NCBI RefSeq assembly: GCF_028069725.1
Contig: NZ_JANEWG010000026.1
Coordinates: forward strand, 1-64,000
Direction: 5' to 3'
Source: Citrobacter sp. Awk 4
GTDB taxonomy: Bacteria; Pseudomonadota; Gammaproteobacteria; Enterobacterales; Enterobacteriaceae
DNA length: 64,000 bases
Position numbers and translations under genes: made by a program. The stretch's first letter is position 1; every line of letters starts with the position of its first letter. Positions 43,148-53,605 of the stretch are shown one piece after another. The notes beneath the pieces were generated by a model that was not told where the DNA came from, made no database searches, and worked only from the letters and a program-made list of their open reading frames with translations.

Positions 43148-44866
43148 ATGAAACAAACCGTTGCGGCTTTTATTGCCAAAACCCTTGAACAGGCTGGCGT
43201 GAAACGTATCTGGGGTGTGACGGGCGATTCACTGAACGGTCTGAGTGACAGCCTTAATCGTATGGGAACAATCGAATGGATGTCGACCCGCCATGAGGAA
43301 GTGGCGGCCTTTGCCGCCGGTGCAGAGGCGCAACTGACGGGCGAACTGGCGGTGTGTGCGGGCTCCTGTGGGCCAGGCAACCTGCATCTGATTAACGGTC
43401 TGTTCGATTGTCATCGCAATCACGTTCCCGTGCTGGCCATTGCTGCCCATATCCCCTCCAGCGAAATAGGAAGCGGTTATTTCCAGGAGACCCACCCGCA
43501 AGAGTTGTTCCGTGAATGTAGCCACTATTGCGAGCTGGTTTCCAGTCCAGAACAGATCCCGCAAGTTCTGGCGATTGCAATGCGTAAGGCGGTGCTGAAT
43601 CGCGGCGTTTCGGTTATCGTGCTGCCGGGCGACGTCGCCCTGAAACCAGCACCAGAAGGCGCCAGTACGCACTGGTACCACGTACCGCAACCTGTTGTCA
43701 CGCCCACCGCCGAAGAGCTCAAAAAACTGGCGCAGTTGTTACGTTATTCCAGCAATATTGCGCTGATGTGCGGCAGCGGTTGCGCGGGCGCCCATCAAGA
43801 ACTGGTCGAGTTTGCCGCCAAAATCAAAGCCCCGATTGTTCACGCCCTGCGCGGGAAAGAACATGTCGAATACGACAACCCCTACGATGTAGGCATGACG
43901 GGGCTTATCGGTTTTTCTTCTGGATTTCATACCATGATGAATGCCGACACGCTGGTTCTGCTCGGTACCCAATTCCCCTATCGCGCCTTCTATCCCGCTG
44001 ACGCCAAAATTATTCAGGTAGATATCAACCCCGCCAGCATCGGTGCCCACAGCAAGGTCGATATGGCGCTGGTTGGCGATATCAAATCGACGCTTCGCGC
44101 GCTGCTGCCGCTGGTGGAAGAAAAAACCGATCGCGCCTTCCTCGATAAAGCACTGGAGCATTATCGCAACGCGCGTAAAGGGCTGGACGACCTGGCAAAA
44201 CCGAGTGACAAAGCCATTCACCCGCAGTATCTGGCGCAGCAAATCAGCCATTTCGCCGCCGATGACGCCATCTTCACCTGCGATGTCGGCACGCCAACCG
44301 TCTGGGCAGCACGCTACCTGAAAATGAACGGCAAACGCCGCCTGCTCGGATCGTTTAATCACGGTTCAATGGCCAATGCGATGCCGCAGGCGCTGGGCGC
44401 ACAGGCAACCGCGCCGGGGCGTCAGGTGGTGGCGATGTGCGGCGACGGCGGCTTCAGTATGCTAATGGGGGATTTTCTCTCAGTCGTGCAGATGAAACTG
44501 CCGGTAAAAATTGTCGTCTTCAATAACAGCGTGCTGGGATTTGTGGCGATGGAAATGAAAGCCGGTGGCTATCTCACTGACGGCACCGAACTGCATGACA
44601 CCAACTTCGCCCGCATCGCCGAAGCCTGCGGCATTCCCGGTATTCGTGTGGAAAAAGCCGCTGACGTCGATGAAGCCCTGCAAAAGGCGATGTCCATCGA
44701 CGGTCCGGTGCTGGTCGACGTGGTTGTCGCGAAAGAAGAACTGGCCATTCCACCGCAAATTAAACTGGAGCAGGCCAAAGGTTTTAGTCTGTACATGCTG
44801 CGCGCAATCATCAGCGGACGCGGCGACGAGGTGATCGAACTGGCAAAAACCAACTGGCTCAGGTAA
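43148..44866 (+). CDS. poxB: Pyruvate dehydrogenase (ubiquinone) PoxB
   Basis: Peripheral-membrane ThDP- and FAD-dependent flavoprotein converting pyruvate to acetate and CO2, passing electrons to ubiquinone; RpoS-dependent in E. coli. 572 residues with the catalytic Glu in [11 protein letters not shown] (about 50), the ThDP motif GDGGFSML...NNSVLGF (about 433-462), and the C-terminal membrane-binding tail ([17 protein letters not shown]). AGGAGATGG is the ribosome site. ltaE follows after 38 bases; they are probably co-transcribed. Confidence 0.98.
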   Translation: MKQTVAAFIAKTLEQAGVKRIWGVTGDSLNGLSDSLNRMGTIEWMSTRHEEVAAFAAGAEAQLTGELAVCAGSCGPGNLHLINGLFDCHRNHVPVLAIAAHIPSSEIGSGYFQETHPQELFRECSHYCELVSSPEQIPQVLAIAMRKAVLNRGVSVIVLPGDVALKPAPEGASTHWYHVPQPVVTPTAEELKKLAQLLRYSSNIALMCGSGCAGAHQELVEFAAKIKAPIVHALRGKEHVEYDNPYDVGMTGLIGFSSGFHTMMNADTLVLLGTQFPYRAFYPADAKIIQVDINPASIGAHSKVDMALVGDIKSTLRALLPLVEEKTDRAFLDKALEHYRNARKGLDDLAKPSDKAIHPQYLAQQISHFAADDAIFTCDVGTPTVWAARYLKMNGKRRLLGSFNHGSMANAMPQALGAQATAPGRQVVAMCGDGGFSMLMGDFLSVVQMKLPVKIVVFNNSVLGFVAMEMKAGGYLTDGTELHDTNFARIAEACGIPGIRVEKAADVDEALQKAMSIDGPVLVDVVVAKEELAIPPQIKLEQAKGFSLYMLRAIISGRGDEVIELAKTNWLR

Positions 44867-44904
44867 AACAATGCACATCGCCATTTAAACACCAGGAATG
44901 TGCC

Positions 44905-45906
44905 ATGATCGATTTACGCAGTGATACCGTTACCCGTCCGAGTCGCGCGATGCTTGAAGCGATGATGACCGCCCCGGTCGGGGACGATGTGTATGGAGAT
45001 GACCCCACCGTTAATGCGTTGCAAAAGTACGCCGCTGAGCTTTCCGGCAAAGAAGCGGCGCTCTTTTTACCTACCGGCACCCAGGCAAATCTGGTGGCGC
45101 TACTGAGCCACTGCGAGCGCGGCGAAGAGTATATCGCTGGTCAGGGAGCGCATAATTATCTGTATGAGGCCGGTGGCGCTGCCGTGCTGGGCAGCATTCA
45201 GCCTCAACCTATCGATGCCGCCGCCGACGGCACGCTACCGCTGGATAAAGTGGCGGCAAAGATCAAAGCGGACGATATCCATTTTGCCCGTACCCGCCTG
45301 CTCAGCCTTGAAAACACCCACAACGGGAAAGTACTGCCGCGCGAATATCTTAAAGAGGCGTGGACGTTCACCCGTGAGCGCGGTCTGGCGCTGCACGTTG
45401 ACGGCGCGCGTATTTTCAACGCGGTGGTCGCTTATGGTTGCGAGCTCAAAGAGATCACGCAGTATTGCGATTCATTCACCATCTGTCTGTCAAAAGGTCT
45501 GGGGACGCCGGTAGGTTCTTTATTGGTCGGCAGCCATGACTATATTAAACGCGCAACCCGCTGGCGTAAGATGACCGGCGGCGGTATGCGTCAGGCCGGA
45601 ATTCTGGCAGCCGCCGGGCTGTATGCGTTGAAAAATAACGTCGCTCGTTTACAGGACGATCACGACAATGCCGCCTGGATGGCAGAGCAACTGCGCGAAG
45701 CCGGGGCGGATGTGATGCGCCACGACACCAACATGCTGTTTGTCCGCGTTGGCGAAGAGAATGCCGCCGCATTAGGCGACTATATGCGCGCACGAGACGT
45801 GCTCATTAACGCCTCGCCGATTGTGCGTCTGGTCACGCATCTGGACGTATCGCGTGAGCAGCTTGCTGATGTTGTCGCCCACTGGCGCGCTTTTTTACAT
45901 CGCTAA
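44905..45906 (+). CDS. ltaE: Low-specificity L-threonine aldolase LtaE
   Basis: PLP enzyme cleaving L-threonine and L-allo-threonine to glycine and acetaldehyde. 333 residues with the PLP lysine in [10 protein letters not shown] (about 197) and the conserved [12 protein letters not shown]-terminus. It starts 38 bases after poxB and ends ten bases before the ybjT start, so poxB-ltaE-ybjT-ybjS appears to be one transcription unit, as in E. coli. Confidence 0.97.
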   Translation: MIDLRSDTVTRPSRAMLEAMMTAPVGDDVYGDDPTVNALQKYAAELSGKEAALFLPTGTQANLVALLSHCERGEEYIAGQGAHNYLYEAGGAAVLGSIQPQPIDAAADGTLPLDKVAAKIKADDIHFARTRLLSLENTHNGKVLPREYLKEAWTFTRERGLALHVDGARIFNAVVAYGCELKEITQYCDSFTICLSKGLGTPVGSLLVGSHDYIKRATRWRKMTGGGMRQAGILAAAGLYALKNNVARLQDDHDNAAWMAEQLREAGADVMRHDTNMLFVRVGEENAAALGDYMRARDVLINASPIVRLVTHLDVSREQLADVVAHWRAFLHR

Positions 45907-45916
45907 GGAGACAGAC

Positions 45917-47347
45917 GTGCCGCAACGAATTTTGGTGCTTGGCGCCAGTGGTTATATTGGTCAACATCTGGTGCAGGAACTCAGCCAACAGGGGCATCAG
46001 GTGCTGGCGGCGGCACGTCGTATTGAACGGCTGGAAAAGCAGCACCTGGCGAATGTCAGTTGCCATAAGGTTGATCTGAACTGGCCGGATAATCTCGCGC
46101 CTCTACTGGCCGGAATCGATACGGTTTACTATCTGGTTCACGGCATGGGCGAAAAAGGTGACTTTATCGCCCATGAACGTCAGGTGGCGCTGAACGTCCG
46201 CGATGCGCTGCGAAATACTCCAGTAAAACAGCTGATTTTTCTCAGTTCGCTGCAGGCTCCCGTGCATGAACAGTCTGAACATTTGCGCGCGCGGCAGCTC
46301 ACGGCGGAAACCCTGCGTGATTCCGGCGTACCGGTCACTGAATTACGCGCCGGAATCATTGTCGGGGCCGGTTCCGCCGCCTTCGAAGTCATGCGCGACA
46401 TGGTCTATAACCTGCCAGTGCTGACGCCGCCGCGCTGGGTACGATCACGCACCACGCCCATTGCGCTGGAAAACTTGCTCCACTATCTGGTGGCGCTGCT
46501 GGATCATCCTGCCAGCGAACATCGTATTCTCGAAGCGGCCGGACCGCAGGTACTGAGCTATCAGGAACAGTTTGAGCACTTTATGGCCGTCAGCGGCAAA
46601 CACCGACTGCTGATTCCCATCCCTTTTCCGACCCGCTGGATATCAATCTGGTTCTTAAATGTTATTACCTCGGTGCCTCCCACCACAGCAAAAGCCTTGA
46701 TACAGGGGCTGAAACACGATCTGCTGGCCGATGACACCGCACTGCGCGCGCTGATACCGCAAACGCTCATCACCTTTGACGATGCCGTTCGCAGTACGCT
46801 GAAGGAAGAGGAAAAGCTGGTGAACTCCAGCGACTGGGGATATGACGCCCTGGCGTTTGCCCGCTGGCGTCCGGAATACGGTTATTTTGCCAAACAAGCT
46901 GGCTTTACTGTGAAGACTCCCGCCAGTCTGAAAGCGTTATGGCAGGTGGTGAACCGTCTCGGCGGGAAAGAACGTTACTTCTTCGGCAATATTTTGTGGC
47001 AGACCCGGGCACTGATGGACAGGTTGATCGGTCATAAACTGGCAAAAGGCCGACCCGCACGCGAACTTTTGCAGGTGGGCGATACGGTAGACAGCTGGAA
47101 AGTGATCATCGTCGAGCCAGAAAAACAGCTCACGTTACTGTTCGGCATGAAAGCCCCAGGTCTGGGTCGTCTGAGCTTTACGCTCGAAGACAAAGGCGAT
47201 CACCGACAGATAGATGTGCGTGCCTGGTGGCACCCGCATGGGATGCCCGGACTTATCTACTGGCTGCTGATGATCCCCGCACATCTGTTTATTTTTCGCG
47301 GCATGGCAAAACGTATTGCCAGACTTGCAGAACAAATCACAGATTAA
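45917..47347 (+). CDS. ybjT: SDR-family protein YbjT (DUF2867)
   Basis: 476-residue protein of unknown role. N-terminal NAD(P)-binding Rossmann domain with [10 protein letters not shown] (about 9-18) and a C-terminal DUF2867 domain (about 310-476). The start is GTG at 45917, after AAGGAGACAGAC, giving [13 protein letters not shown] and the same 476 residues as E. coli; the frame opens upstream inside ltaE. C-terminal hydrophobic stretch ([18 protein letters not shown]) may touch the membrane. Confidence 0.93.
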   Translation: MPQRILVLGASGYIGQHLVQELSQQGHQVLAAARRIERLEKQHLANVSCHKVDLNWPDNLAPLLAGIDTVYYLVHGMGEKGDFIAHERQVALNVRDALRNTPVKQLIFLSSLQAPVHEQSEHLRARQLTAETLRDSGVPVTELRAGIIVGAGSAAFEVMRDMVYNLPVLTPPRWVRSRTTPIALENLLHYLVALLDHPASEHRILEAAGPQVLSYQEQFEHFMAVSGKHRLLIPIPFPTRWISIWFLNVITSVPPTTAKALIQGLKHDLLADDTALRALIPQTLITFDDAVRSTLKEEEKLVNSSDWGYDALAFARWRPEYGYFAKQAGFTVKTPASLKALWQVVNRLGGKERYFFGNILWQTRALMDRLIGHKLAKGRPARELLQVGDTVDSWKVIIVEPEKQLTLLFGMKAPGLGRLSFTLEDKGDHRQIDVRAWWHPHGMPGLIYWLLMIPAHLFIFRGMAKRIARLAEQITD

Positions 47348-47445
47348 TAATAAAAACATACTGTATTGTTTCATGTTTCCCATTGCATACAGACGTAATT
47401 CACGGAAGAATGCGCACGACGTTTTATTAAACACAGTGGATTGAT

Positions 47446-48459
47446 ATGAAGGTACTGGTTACCGGCGCCACCAGCGGCTTAGGTCGAAACGCGGTTGAGT
47501 TTTTGCGCAACAAAGGCATCAGCGTCAGAGCCACCGGTCGCAATGAAGCGATGGGTAAGCTGCTGGAAAAGATGGGAGCGGAATTCGTGCATGCGGATTT
47601 AACCGAACTGGTCTCTTCGCAGGCCAAGGTGATGCTCGCAGGTATCGACACGCTATGGCATTGCTCCAGTTTTACCTCACCGTGGGGAACACAGGAAGCC
47701 TTCGATCTGGCCAATGTTCGTGCGACCCGTCGTCTGGGTGAATGGGCTGTTGCCTGGGGCGTGCGCAACTTTATTCATATCTCTTCCCCCTCACTGTATT
47801 TCGATTATCACCACCATCGCGACATCAAAGAGGACTTCCGACCTCACCGATTCGCAAACGAATTCGCACGCAGTAAAGCCGCTGGCGAAGACGTTGTCAG
47901 CCTGTTAGCGCAAGCCAACCCGCAAACGCGATTTACCGTGCTGCGTCCGCAAAGTCTGTTCGGCCCTCACGATAAGGTGTTTATCCCGCGCCTGGCGCAC
48001 ATGATGTACCACTACGGCAGCATCTTGTTGCCGCACGGGGGCAGCGCGCTGGTAGACATGACCTATTACGAAAACGCCATCCATGCCATGTGGCTGGCCA
48101 GTCAGGAAGCCTGTGATTCATTGCCGTCGGGTCGCATCTATAACATCACCAACGGTGAACACCGTACATTACGCAGCATCGTGCAGAAGCTCATTGATGA
48201 GTTAAATATTGATTGCCGTATTCGCTCCGTGCCCTACCCGATGCTGGATATGATCGCGCGCAGCATGGAACGCTTCGGCAATAAATCAGCAAAAGAGCCC
48301 AAATTAACGCACTACGGCGTGTCGAAGCTGAACTTCGACTTTACGCTGGATACCTCCCGCGCGCAGGAAGAACTGGGTTATCAGCCCGTCGTTACTCTGG
48401 ATGAAGGGATTGAACGCACCGCCGCCTGGCTTCGCGACCACGGTAAGTTACCGCGTTAA
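47446..48459 (+). CDS. ybjS: NAD-dependent epimerase/SDR protein YbjS
   Basis: 337-residue extended short-chain dehydrogenase with the nucleotide motif [12 protein letters not shown] (about 6-17) and a recognisable active-site region [13 protein letters not shown] in place of the usual YxxxK (Tyr then no spaced Lys at +4; Lys appears later). Substrate unknown. It starts 98 bases after ybjT and overlaps the convergent amiD stop by four bases. Confidence 0.9.
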   Translation: MKVLVTGATSGLGRNAVEFLRNKGISVRATGRNEAMGKLLEKMGAEFVHADLTELVSSQAKVMLAGIDTLWHCSSFTSPWGTQEAFDLANVRATRRLGEWAVAWGVRNFIHISSPSLYFDYHHHRDIKEDFRPHRFANEFARSKAAGEDVVSLLAQANPQTRFTVLRPQSLFGPHDKVFIPRLAHMMYHYGSILLPHGGSALVDMTYYENAIHAMWLASQEACDSLPSGRIYNITNGEHRTLRSIVQKLIDELNIDCRIRSVPYPMLDMIARSMERFGNKSAKEPKLTHYGVSKLNFDFTLDTSRAQEELGYQPVVTLDEGIERTAAWLRDHGKLPR

Positions 48460-49286
48460 TCTTGCCCATACTTCTCCAGCAGCGCTTCAGCAATCGCCTG
48501 CGTTTCTGCATCCGCCACGCCGTTCCATAACGCCGGGCGGAAGTGCATCTGGAACGCGGTAATCACCCGTTGCTGTTCGCGCGGCGTCATCGTGGGTTTC
48601 ACCTCATAGCCGTAGCGCGCCAGTAAATCCAGCAGTACGGCGGTATCCACAGGCATGTGCGGCGCTCGACCCGCCAGATAAAACGTCACCCGTGCGGCAT
48701 CGGGCCACGCGCCAATGCCCTGGGCCGCCAGCTCACGCCACGGAAAGAGCGGCCCCGGATCGTCTTTGCGCTGCGGGGCGACATCCGCATGCGCCACCAC
48801 ATTCTGCGGTTTGATGTCATAGCGGGCGACAATCTCTTTCGCGAGCGGGATCAACGCCTGGATCTGCGCGGGCTCAAAGGGGGCGAAATACTTTGTCCCC
48901 GCAGACTGTTGCCATCCGCGATTCTCAAGTTCAATGCCGATTGAGGTGTCGTTGATACGCGTTGCGCCTCGCCAGTAACTGATCCCCGCATGCCAGGCCA
49001 GATCGTGCTCAGGCACCAGCTGCCAGATCCGCGGCTTGCCGCCATAAAGCGGAGGGACGGCAGGAATTAGGTAGTGCGAGCTGACGTTTTTATCCGTCAG
49101 CGTCGCCAGGGAAGAATCAAAATCATCTGCGGTGTAATGGATGACCAGCACTTTAATACGCGGATACGCCGCCTGCGCCTGTCGACGGGTATCCAGTTGA
49201 TACCCGGCTTTATCGACAATGCCTTTCTCACCCGCGCATCCCGCTAAGAGCAGCGTGAGCGCGATGAGCCACAACCCACGTTTCAT
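48456..49286 (-). CDS. amiD: N-acetylmuramoyl-L-alanine amidase AmiD
   Basis: Outer-membrane lipoprotein amidase that cuts peptides from muramic acid, including anhydro forms, in cell-wall recycling. 276 residues: signal peptide with lipobox LLAGC (Cys17), then an amidase_2 domain with zinc ligands in VIHYTADDF (His50), [14 protein letters not shown] and a C-terminal peptidoglycan-binding-like helical domain. Its start overlaps the ybjQ stop by four bases. Confidence 0.96.
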   Translation of the reverse strand: MKRGLWLIALTLLLAGCAGEKGIVDKAGYQLDTRRQAQAAYPRIKVLVIHYTADDFDSSLATLTDKNVSSHYLIPAVPPLYGGKPRIWQLVPEHDLAWHAGISYWRGATRINDTSIGIELENRGWQQSAGTKYFAPFEPAQIQALIPLAKEIVARYDIKPQNVVAHADVAPQRKDDPGPLFPWRELAAQGIGAWPDAARVTFYLAGRAPHMPVDTAVLLDLLARYGYEVKPTMTPREQQRVITAFQMHFRPALWNGVADAETQAIAEALLEKYGQD

Positions 49287-49606
49287 CGGCGCGTTTTCAC
49301 CGCCGTACCGCTGACGCTCACCATCAGCATACTGCTGTCTTTGCCGACAGTTTCGTAATCGATATCGATGCCCACCACCGCGTCTGCGCCCAGCGCTTTC
49401 GCCTGTTCGCCCAGTTCCTGAAAGGCGATTTCGCGGGCTTTACGTAACTCTTTTTCATAGGCACCGGAACGACCGCCGACAATATCGCGAATACCAGCAA
49501 AGAAATCGCGGAAAATGTTAGCACCGAGAATTGCCTCACCGGTCACCACACCGCAGTATTCCACGATGTTCTGGCCTTCCAGCGTTGGGGTTGTCGAAAA
49601 CTGCAT
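49283..49606 (-). CDS. ybjQ: YbjQ/UPF0145 family protein
   Basis: 107-residue protein of the YbjQ (UPF0145) family, pentameric in solved structures and proposed to bind heavy metals; the role is unknown. Conserved [32 protein letters not shown] (about 22-54 region) and [15 protein letters not shown]. It has a good AGGAGACC ribosome site and overlaps amiD, so they form one operon. Confidence 0.95.
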   Translation of the reverse strand: MQFSTTPTLEGQNIVEYCGVVTGEAILGANIFRDFFAGIRDIVGGRSGAYEKELRKAREIAFQELGEQAKALGADAVVGIDIDYETVGKDSSMLMVSVSGTAVKTRR

Positions 49607-49733
49607 GTTGGTCTCCTTGTTTACCTAAGCACTCGATCTCAAAAGCATTATCGGACCGATACGCTATCATTGAAAAGATATTATTGAATATCGTAGATCG
49701 CTTTTATGCAGAAAGCTTAATAAGGAAATCACT

Positions 49734-50252
49734 ATGCGCTACCGCAAACTCTCCCTGCTTGTTCCCTGCGCGCTGCTTCTCAGCGCCTGTACAACGACCG
49801 TAACCCCCGCATACAAGGACAATGGTTCGCGTAGCGGCTCCTGCGTAGAAGGCGGCCCGGACAGCGTGGCTCAACAGTTTTATGATTACCGCATCCAGCA
49901 CCGTAGCAATGACATTACCGCCCTTCGCCCTTACCTGAGTGATAATCTGGCGAAATTACTGACCGATGCCAGCCGTGATCAGAACCATAGTCAGCTGATG
50001 GGTAGCGATCCGTTCTCAAGCCGCGCTGCGCTGCCGGATAGCGCCAGCGTTGCCAGCGCATCGACCATTCCGAATAGTGATGCACGCAATATTCCGCTAC
50101 GCGTGGAGCTAAAACAGGGAACGCAAAGCTGGCGTGATGAAGTGTTGATGATTCATGAAGGTCAGTGCTGGGTGATTGACGATGTCCGCTATTTGGGCGG
50201 TAGCGTTGATGCGCCAGCCGGTACGTTACGCCAGTCGATTGAGAACCGTTAA
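49734..50252 (+). CDS. ybjP: Lipoprotein YbjP
   Basis: 172-residue lipoprotein with signal peptide and lipobox LLSAC (Cys20); later work on E. coli YbjP places it at the outer membrane as a TolC-associated protein, not shown here. Mature part resembles a DUF3828 (NTF2-like) fold: FYDYRIQHR...LWVIDDVRYLGG. AATAAGGAAATCACT is the ribosome region. It is divergent from ybjQ. Confidence 0.93.
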   Translation: MRYRKLSLLVPCALLLSACTTTVTPAYKDNGSRSGSCVEGGPDSVAQQFYDYRIQHRSNDITALRPYLSDNLAKLLTDASRDQNHSQLMGSDPFSSRAALPDSASVASASTIPNSDARNIPLRVELKQGTQSWRDEVLMIHEGQCWVIDDVRYLGGSVDAPAGTLRQSIENR

Positions 50253-50368
50253 CGCCCGGTTTGCCGGATAAGGCGTTGTAAACTGTAGCGCCATCGCGCT
50301 GCAAGGCAACATGATAGCCAGAGGGCTCTCTGTTTATCCTCCCGGAGGGTTAAATCATAACCCCCATT

Positions 50369-50403
50369 AATTGTCTGGCATTCTGCATAGAATGCCGACA
50401 ATT
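50369..50403. repeat. Strong 15-bp hairpin upstream of artP
   Basis: Left arm AATTGTC, a bulged T, GGCATTCT; loop GCAT; right arm AGAATGCC then GACAATT. Pairing is perfect apart from the bulge. The following ATTCTTGTC is a poor T run, so it may be the ybjP terminator or a regulatory RNA structure. Confidence 0.8.
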
Positions 50404-50466
50404 ATTCTTGTCGCCCACCCACTCCGCTATTTTGTGCTATGTTTAGTGAAGAATGCGGTTTGCATT

Positions 50467-50501
50467 TAACTTTTAACGCATAAATATTGCATAACTATTC
50501 T
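50467..50501 (+). promoter_or_regulatory. Paired ARG boxes upstream of artP
   Basis: A core TGCATAACTATTCT at 50488-50501 fits the ArgR half-site pattern TGAAT-W4-ATTCA with a few mismatches; a weaker core lies 21 bases upstream at 50467-50480, the helical spacing used by ArgR hexamers. artP is under ArgR control in E. coli. Confidence 0.5.
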
Positions 50502-50558
50502 GTCAAAGGTAGTATCTGCGGCTTCAATAGCTATCAGACTGCCAGTATACGAGTGTCA

Positions 50559-51287
50559 ATGAGTATTCAATTAAACGGCATTAACTGCTTCTACGGCGCG
50601 CATCAGGCGCTGTTCGATATCACGCTGGATTGCCCTCAGGGCGAAACACTGGTGTTACTTGGCCCAAGCGGGGCGGGTAAAAGCTCGCTGCTGCGTGTAC
50701 TCAATCTGCTTGAGATGCCGCGTTCCGGCACGCTCACTATCGCAGGTAACCATTTCGACTTCACAAAATCGCCTTCCGATAAGGCGATTCGTGAGCTGCG
50801 CCAGAATGTGGGCATGGTCTTTCAGCAATACAACCTGTGGCCCCATCTCACGGTACAACAAAACCTGATTGAAGCGCCCTGCCGCGTGCTGGGTCTGAGT
50901 AAAGACCAGGCGCTGGCGCGCGCGGAAAAACTGCTGGAACGTCTGCGTCTGAAGCCGTACAGCGATCGTTACCCGTTGCACCTTTCCGGTGGTCAACAAC
51001 AGCGTGTGGCCATTGCGCGCGCGCTGATGATGGAACCTCAGGTCCTGTTGTTTGATGAACCGACAGCCGCGCTGGACCCGGAAATCACTGCCCAAATCGT
51101 CAGTATCATTCGTGAACTGGCAGAAACCAACATTACCCAGGTGATCGTCACTCACGAAGTGGAAGTGGCGCGTAAAACCGCCAGCCGCGTGGTGTATATG
51201 GAAAACGGTCACATCGTCGAGCAGGGGGATGCGAGCTGCTTTGCGGATCCGCAGACCGATGCTTTTAAAAACTATCTCTCTCACTAA
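50559..51287 (+). CDS. artP: Arginine ABC transporter ATPase ArtP
   Basis: 242-residue cytoplasmic ATPase energising arginine uptake with ArtQ and ArtM. Walker [10 protein letters not shown] (about 36-44), signature LSGGQQQR, Walker [15 protein letters not shown]-loop VTHEVE. ATG 50559 is chosen by homology to ArtP; an upstream in-frame ATG at 50487 would add 24 residues. First gene of artPIQM. Confidence 0.97.
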   Translation: MSIQLNGINCFYGAHQALFDITLDCPQGETLVLLGPSGAGKSSLLRVLNLLEMPRSGTLTIAGNHFDFTKSPSDKAIRELRQNVGMVFQQYNLWPHLTVQQNLIEAPCRVLGLSKDQALARAEKLLERLRLKPYSDRYPLHLSGGQQQRVAIARALMMEPQVLLFDEPTAALDPEITAQIVSIIRELAETNITQVIVTHEVEVARKTASRVVYMENGHIVEQGDASCFADPQTDAFKNYLSH

Positions 51288-51304
51288 GTTTCGGGACAAT
51301 GACA

Positions 51305-52036
51305 ATGAAAAAAGTTCTGATTGCCGCGCTAATTGCCAGTTTTAGCCTTTCTGCTACAGCAGCCCAGACCATTCGTTTTGCGACTGAAGCGTCGTATCCT
51401 CCGTTTGAATCCATGGACGCTAATAACAAGATCGTCGGCTTTGACGTTGATCTGGCGAATGCGCTGTGTAAAGAGATCGATGCAACCTGTACATTCACTA
51501 ACCAGGCGTTTGACAGCCTGATCCCAAGCCTCAAATTCCGTCGTTTCGACGCGGTCATGGCGGGGATGGATATCACCCCGGAGCGTGAAAAACAGGTGCT
51601 GTTCACCACCCCGTACTACGACAACTCCGCGTTGTTCATTGGTCAGCAAGGCAAATTCACCGGTGTTGACCAGTTGAAAGGCAAAAAAGTCGGTGTACAA
51701 AACGGCACCACTCACCAGAAGTTCATCATGGATAAGCATCCGGAAATCACTACTGTTCCGTACGACAGCTACCAGAATGCCAAACTGGACCTGCAAAACG
51801 GCCGTATTGATGGCGTCTTCGGCGACACCGCCGTGGTGACCGAATGGCTGAAAGACAATCCGAAGCTGGCAGCGGTGGGCGACAAAGTCACCGATAAAGA
51901 CTACTTCGGCACAGGTCTGGGCATTGCGGTCCGTCAGGGCAATAGCGAGCTGCAGCAGAAGTTCAACACTGCGCTGGAAAAAGTGAAGAAAGATGGAACG
52001 TACGAAACCATCTATAACAAATGGTTCCAGAAGTAA
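51305..52036 (+). CDS. artI: Arginine-binding periplasmic protein ArtI
   Basis: 243-residue periplasmic binding protein (family 3 solute-binding) with a signal peptide (1-19, ending ATAA-Q region). Conserved YPPFESMDANNKIVGFDVDLANALC and DGVFGDTAV blocks. It is 17 bases after artP; ATG 51305 rather than the ATG at 51299. A paralogue, ArtJ, lies downstream at 53606. Confidence 0.96.
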   Translation: MKKVLIAALIASFSLSATAAQTIRFATEASYPPFESMDANNKIVGFDVDLANALCKEIDATCTFTNQAFDSLIPSLKFRRFDAVMAGMDITPEREKQVLFTTPYYDNSALFIGQQGKFTGVDQLKGKKVGVQNGTTHQKFIMDKHPEITTVPYDSYQNAKLDLQNGRIDGVFGDTAVVTEWLKDNPKLAAVGDKVTDKDYFGTGLGIAVRQGNSELQQKFNTALEKVKKDGTYETIYNKWFQK

Positions 52037-52042
52037 TCCTTG

Positions 52043-52759
52043 ATGAATGAATTTTTTCCTTTAGCAAGCGCCGCCGGGATGACCGTCGGCCTTGCCGTTT
52101 GTGCACTGATCATTGGCCTGGCGCTCGCCATGTTCTTTGCAGTCTGGGAGTCAGCAAAATGGCGTCCGGTTGCATGGGCAGGTTCGGCGCTGGTCACGAT
52201 TTTGCGCGGACTGCCAGAAATTCTGGTCGTGCTGTTTATCTATTTCGGCTCCTCTCAGCTTCTGTTAATGCTGTCGGACGGATTCAGTATTAACCTCGGC
52301 GTCGTGCAGATTCCGCTGCAAATGCAGATCGAAAACTTCGACGTCAGTCCGTTTCTCTGCGGTGTGATTGCATTGTCGCTGCTGTATGCGGCCTATGCCT
52401 CGCAGACTCTGCGTGGTGCGTTGAAAGCCGTTCCGCTCGGGCAATGGGAATCGGGTCAGGCGTTGGGTCTGTCAAAAGCGGCGATTTTCTTTCGCCTGGT
52501 GATGCCGCAAATGTGGCGCCATGCCCTGCCGGGACTGGGTAACCAGTGGTTGGTCTTGCTGAAAGATACCGCTTTAGTCAGTCTTATCAGCGTCAACGAC
52601 CTGATGCTGCAAACGAAAAGTATCGCCACCCGAACCCAGGAACCGTTCACATGGTACATCGTGGCGGCGGCTATCTATCTGGTCATTACCCTGGTCAGTC
52701 AGTACATTCTCAAACGCATTGACCTGCGCGCGACACGTTTTGAACGGAGACCGGGCTGA
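52043..52759 (+). CDS. artQ: Arginine ABC transporter permease ArtQ
   Basis: 238-residue HisMQ-type inner-membrane permease with about five helices and the EAA loop [21 protein letters not shown] (about 132-152) that contacts ArtP. It forms the channel with ArtM. It starts six bases after the artI stop and its TGA overlaps the artM ATG by one base. Confidence 0.97.
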   Translation: MNEFFPLASAAGMTVGLAVCALIIGLALAMFFAVWESAKWRPVAWAGSALVTILRGLPEILVVLFIYFGSSQLLLMLSDGFSINLGVVQIPLQMQIENFDVSPFLCGVIALSLLYAAYASQTLRGALKAVPLGQWESGQALGLSKAAIFFRLVMPQMWRHALPGLGNQWLVLLKDTALVSLISVNDLMLQTKSIATRTQEPFTWYIVAAAIYLVITLVSQYILKRIDLRATRFERRPG

Positions 52760-53427
52760 TGCTTGAGTATTTACCTGAATTAATGAAAGGGCTGCATACC
52801 AGCCTGACGCTGACCGTGGCGTCGATTGTGGTCGCCCTGATCCTGGCGCTGATTTTCACCATCATCCTGACGCTGAAAACACCCGTGCTGGTCTGGGTGG
52901 TTCGCGCCTATATCACGCTCTTTACCGGAACACCGCTGCTGGTGCAGATCTTCCTGATCTACTACGGACCAGGGCAGTTCCCGTCCTTGCAGGAGTATCC
53001 GGTTCTGTGGCATCTGCTCTCGGAGCCGTGGCTGTGCGCGTTAATTGCGTTGTCTCTGAACAGTGCAGCGTATACCACGCAGCTGTTCTATGGCGCTATC
53101 CGCGCCATTCCAGAAGGCCAATGGCAGTCCTGCGGCGCGCTGGGGATGAGCAAAAAAGATACGCTGGCGATTCTGTTGCCGTACGCCTTTAAACGCGCTC
53201 TCTCCTCTTACTCTAACGAAGTGGTACTGGTCTTCAAAAGTACCTCGCTGGCGTACACCATTACGCTGATGGAAGTGATGGGGCATGGTCAATTGCTGTA
53301 CGGTCGCACCTATGATGTGATGGTCTTCGGCGCGGCAGGCGTCATTTACCTGATCGTTAACGGCCTGCTGACGCTACTGATGCGTTTGGTCGAGCGTAAA
53401 GCCCTGGCGTTTGAGCGTAGAAATTAA
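52759..53427 (+). CDS. artM: Arginine ABC transporter permease ArtM
   Basis: 222-residue HisMQ-type permease, second half of the arginine channel, with the EAA loop GAIRAIPEGQWQSCGALGMSKKD (about 111-133). Its ATG overlaps the artQ stop (TGATG), so it is translated by coupling. A strong terminator follows before the separately promoted artJ. Confidence 0.97.
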   Translation: MLEYLPELMKGLHTSLTLTVASIVVALILALIFTIILTLKTPVLVWVVRAYITLFTGTPLLVQIFLIYYGPGQFPSLQEYPVLWHLLSEPWLCALIALSLNSAAYTTQLFYGAIRAIPEGQWQSCGALGMSKKDTLAILLPYAFKRALSSYSNEVVLVFKSTSLAYTITLMEVMGHGQLLYGRTYDVMVFGAAGVIYLIVNGLLTLLMRLVERKALAFERRN

Positions 53428-53455
53428 ACCGCAAACTGCATAACGGTGAATCAAC

Positions 53456-53488
53456 AAGACGGACAAGTCTCACAACTGTCCGTCTTTT
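53456..53488 (+). terminator. Terminator after artPIQM
   Basis: Stem AAGACGGACA / TGTCCGTCTT with an 11-base loop and a run of seven Ts; ends the artPIQM transcript. Confidence 0.9.
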
Positions 53489-53519
53489 TTTATCCAAACA
53501 AAAATAATTAATCGTTTTT

Positions 53520-53558
53520 ATTGCATATAAATTCATTAAATGGCATTGTGAATTCGTA
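53520..53558 (+). promoter_or_regulatory. Tandem ARG boxes upstream of artJ
   Basis: Core TGCATATAAATTCA (53522-53535) matches the ArgR core TGAAT-W4-ATTCA with one mismatch. A second, weaker core GCATTGTGAATTCG starts exactly 21 bases later (53543-53556), the standard three-base gap between 18-base ARG boxes. The pair lies 50-86 bases before artJ. Confidence 0.75.
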
Positions 53559-53605
53559 CCGCAGACACGGTAAAAATCATAAGATTGACAGACGGGAGTT
53601 TCACA

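Larger units (their letters stand above)
50253..50558. other. ybjP-artP intergenic region
   Basis: 306 bases. Left part has a REP-like half (TGCCGGATAAGGCGTT, 50262-50277). The middle has a long hairpin (50369-50403). The right part carries ARG-box-like sites and the artP promoter. No gene seen. Confidence 0.7.
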
